64,000 nt of DNA from Dysgonomonas sp. PH5-45. GTDB lineage: Bacteria; Bacteroidota; Bacteroidia; Bacteroidales; Dysgonomonadaceae. This document shows positions 63,211 through 64,000 of this stretch, one piece after another; position 1 is the stretch's first letter, and each line of letters starts with the position of its first letter. Position numbers and translations under genes: made by a program. The stretch spans positions 1-64,000 of the forward strand of contig NZ_JARXWE010000010.1 of the NCBI RefSeq assembly GCF_029893235.1, read 5' to 3'. Under the pieces are notes generated by a model. The model did not search any database and was not told where the DNA came from. It worked only from the letters and a program-made list of their open reading frames with translations.

Positions 63211-64000
63211 TTTACATTCAGATTATATTCATCAATAGCTTCCCGCAAATATTTAATTCTTGTAGAAGTGTAGTGTTTTTTTAAATAATTATCGTATTTA
63301 ATTAAATCAACATCTGTGTTCATATATTTATCCATTAACTCAACGAACCTTTCGTACGAATCTGTATGAGACGCTATACTTGCCAATTCGAAGAAGCGGG
63401 TTTCGTCTGTGTCAGGATATCTTGCTATAATATGGCATTGACTGGCAATCAACTCAAAGATGCGAGGTGTTACCGGGTTCATACCTTTACTTCTACCATC
63501 TCCATCTATACCCGGTGTTGAATATAAAGCAACCTTACATTGTTTCAGTAATGCAAGGTATTCTTCTCTGGTATTAAAAGTTCCGATACGTCCTGTTTTG
63601 GTAGAAAAATAATAAAAATTGCCATTTTCTAACTTAGAGTAAACAAAATTTATATCGTTTTCGTCCGAATATCTTTTTACATATTCTTCTAAAACCGGAT
63701 TTATTCTGCCAGCAGATATTAAATCGTATTTTTTTGTATATTTTATTTCTGTATCAATTGTGTATTTGTCCGATAAGCTTAGTGGTGCATAATATATATG
63801 GAGTGGACAGTTTTTACTTTTCAGATAATTGTAAGATTCGATACTTGATATTAATAGAAATGGACAAGACCCATATCTTTTATAAATACAGGGGAGTTCA
63901 GACTCGTCCATAAATCCATCAACAATCCAAGGTATTATTTTTTTTCGTAGCCAAGGGGGGAAATCTATTTCACTTTGAATTACAATTTGATGGTATATAT
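63207..64000 (-). CDS. Glycosyltransferase, partial (5' end beyond window)
   Basis: The reading frame is open from the right edge, so the start lies outside the window; about 264 residues are seen. The C-terminal half has the group-1 type pattern: KKYDLISAGRINPV, KCKVALYSTPGIDGDGRSKG, and RIFELIASQCHIIARYPDT, where the EL block binds the donor in such enzymes. It overlaps the FAD oxidoreductase and is probably part of a surface glycan locus that continues to the right. Confidence 0.8.
   Translation of the reverse strand, partial: IYHQIVIQSEIDFPPWLRKKIIPWIVDGFMDESELPCIYKRYGSCPFLLISSIESYNYLKSKNCPLHIYYAPLSLSDKYTIDTEIKYTKKYDLISAGRINPVLEEYVKRYSDENDINFVYSKLENGNFYYFSTKTGRIGTFNTREEYLALLKQCKVALYSTPGIDGDGRSKGMNPVTPRIFELIASQCHIIARYPDTDETRFFELASIASHTDSYERFVELMDKYMNTDVDLIKYDNYLKKHYTSTRIKYLREAIDEYNLNVK

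Overview
The window looks like a chromosomal segment of a Bacteroidales bacterium with a type IX secretion system (T9SS), perhaps from the Dysgonomonadaceae or Porphyromonadaceae; the genus cannot be fixed from the sequence alone. The evidence is the MurF-alanine racemase fusion, T9SS genes (porT, a porE-like gene, a DUF4835 gene), two proteins with T9SS C-terminal sorting domains, GSCFA, DUF4625 and HYC_CC_PP type families, meso-diaminopimelate dehydrogenase, a TonB-dependent receptor with an N-terminal plug-like domain, and many -7 promoter elements of the Bacteroidetes form TAnnTTTG. There is no phage, CRISPR array or complete insertion sequence; the region is mostly core genome.

Layout. 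0-7 kb: the end of a 5S rRNA (so the window starts at the end of an rRNA operon), an AT-rich lipoprotein gene, a ketoacyl-ACP synthase III homologue, a GSCFA hydrolase, the murF-alr fusion, tRNA-Arg(TCT) and a FUSC transporter. 7-14 kb: a frameshifted P-loop NTPase gene, then the T9SS group: porT, a large TPR protein, and a porE-DUF4835 operon on the opposite strand. 14-21 kb: an HD phosphohydrolase, then a plus-strand run recR-membrane protein-HAD-GNAT-tsaC-like-WG-repeat protein, and a ClC channel. 21-25 kb: a minus-strand run ispE, ddh, DUF2461, RNase H, nadK. 25-32 kb: pdxJ-tonB-DJ-1, a MITE-like palindromic element, rnpA-yidD, a sodium:solute symporter and tex. 32-35 kb: a tandem pair of T9SS cargo proteins and a pentapeptide-repeat protein. 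35-39 kb: a tight operon of a small membrane protein, a signal-less ApbE, RnfC and RnfD, with no other Rnf subunit. 39-48 kb: small redox and lipoprotein genes, a Pif1-TPR ATPase, an exported MsrBA, and a metal (probably copper) locus of HMA protein, TonB-dependent receptor and HYC_CC_PP protein. 48-62 kb: rsmG, an MBL hydrolase, gcvP, a DUF6056 membrane protein, metH, an LTA synthase-like sulfatase and a YidE-type transporter. 62-64 kb: an AT-rich FAD oxidoreductase and glycosyltransferase pair that runs off the window and looks like the edge of a surface glycan locus.

How the genes fit together. Two themes recur. One is cell-envelope export: PorT, PorE and the DUF4835 protein belong to the machinery that would export proteins carrying sorting domains like the two paralogues at 32-34 kb, and TonB would energise receptors such as the one at 44-46 kb. 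The other is metabolism and redox: glycine cleavage, cobalamin-dependent methionine synthesis, isoprenoid and PLP synthesis, and the reduced Rnf-like module. That module is the best candidate for something not yet described, because the expected flavin-accepting threonine of RnfD and four Rnf subunits are missing from the locus.
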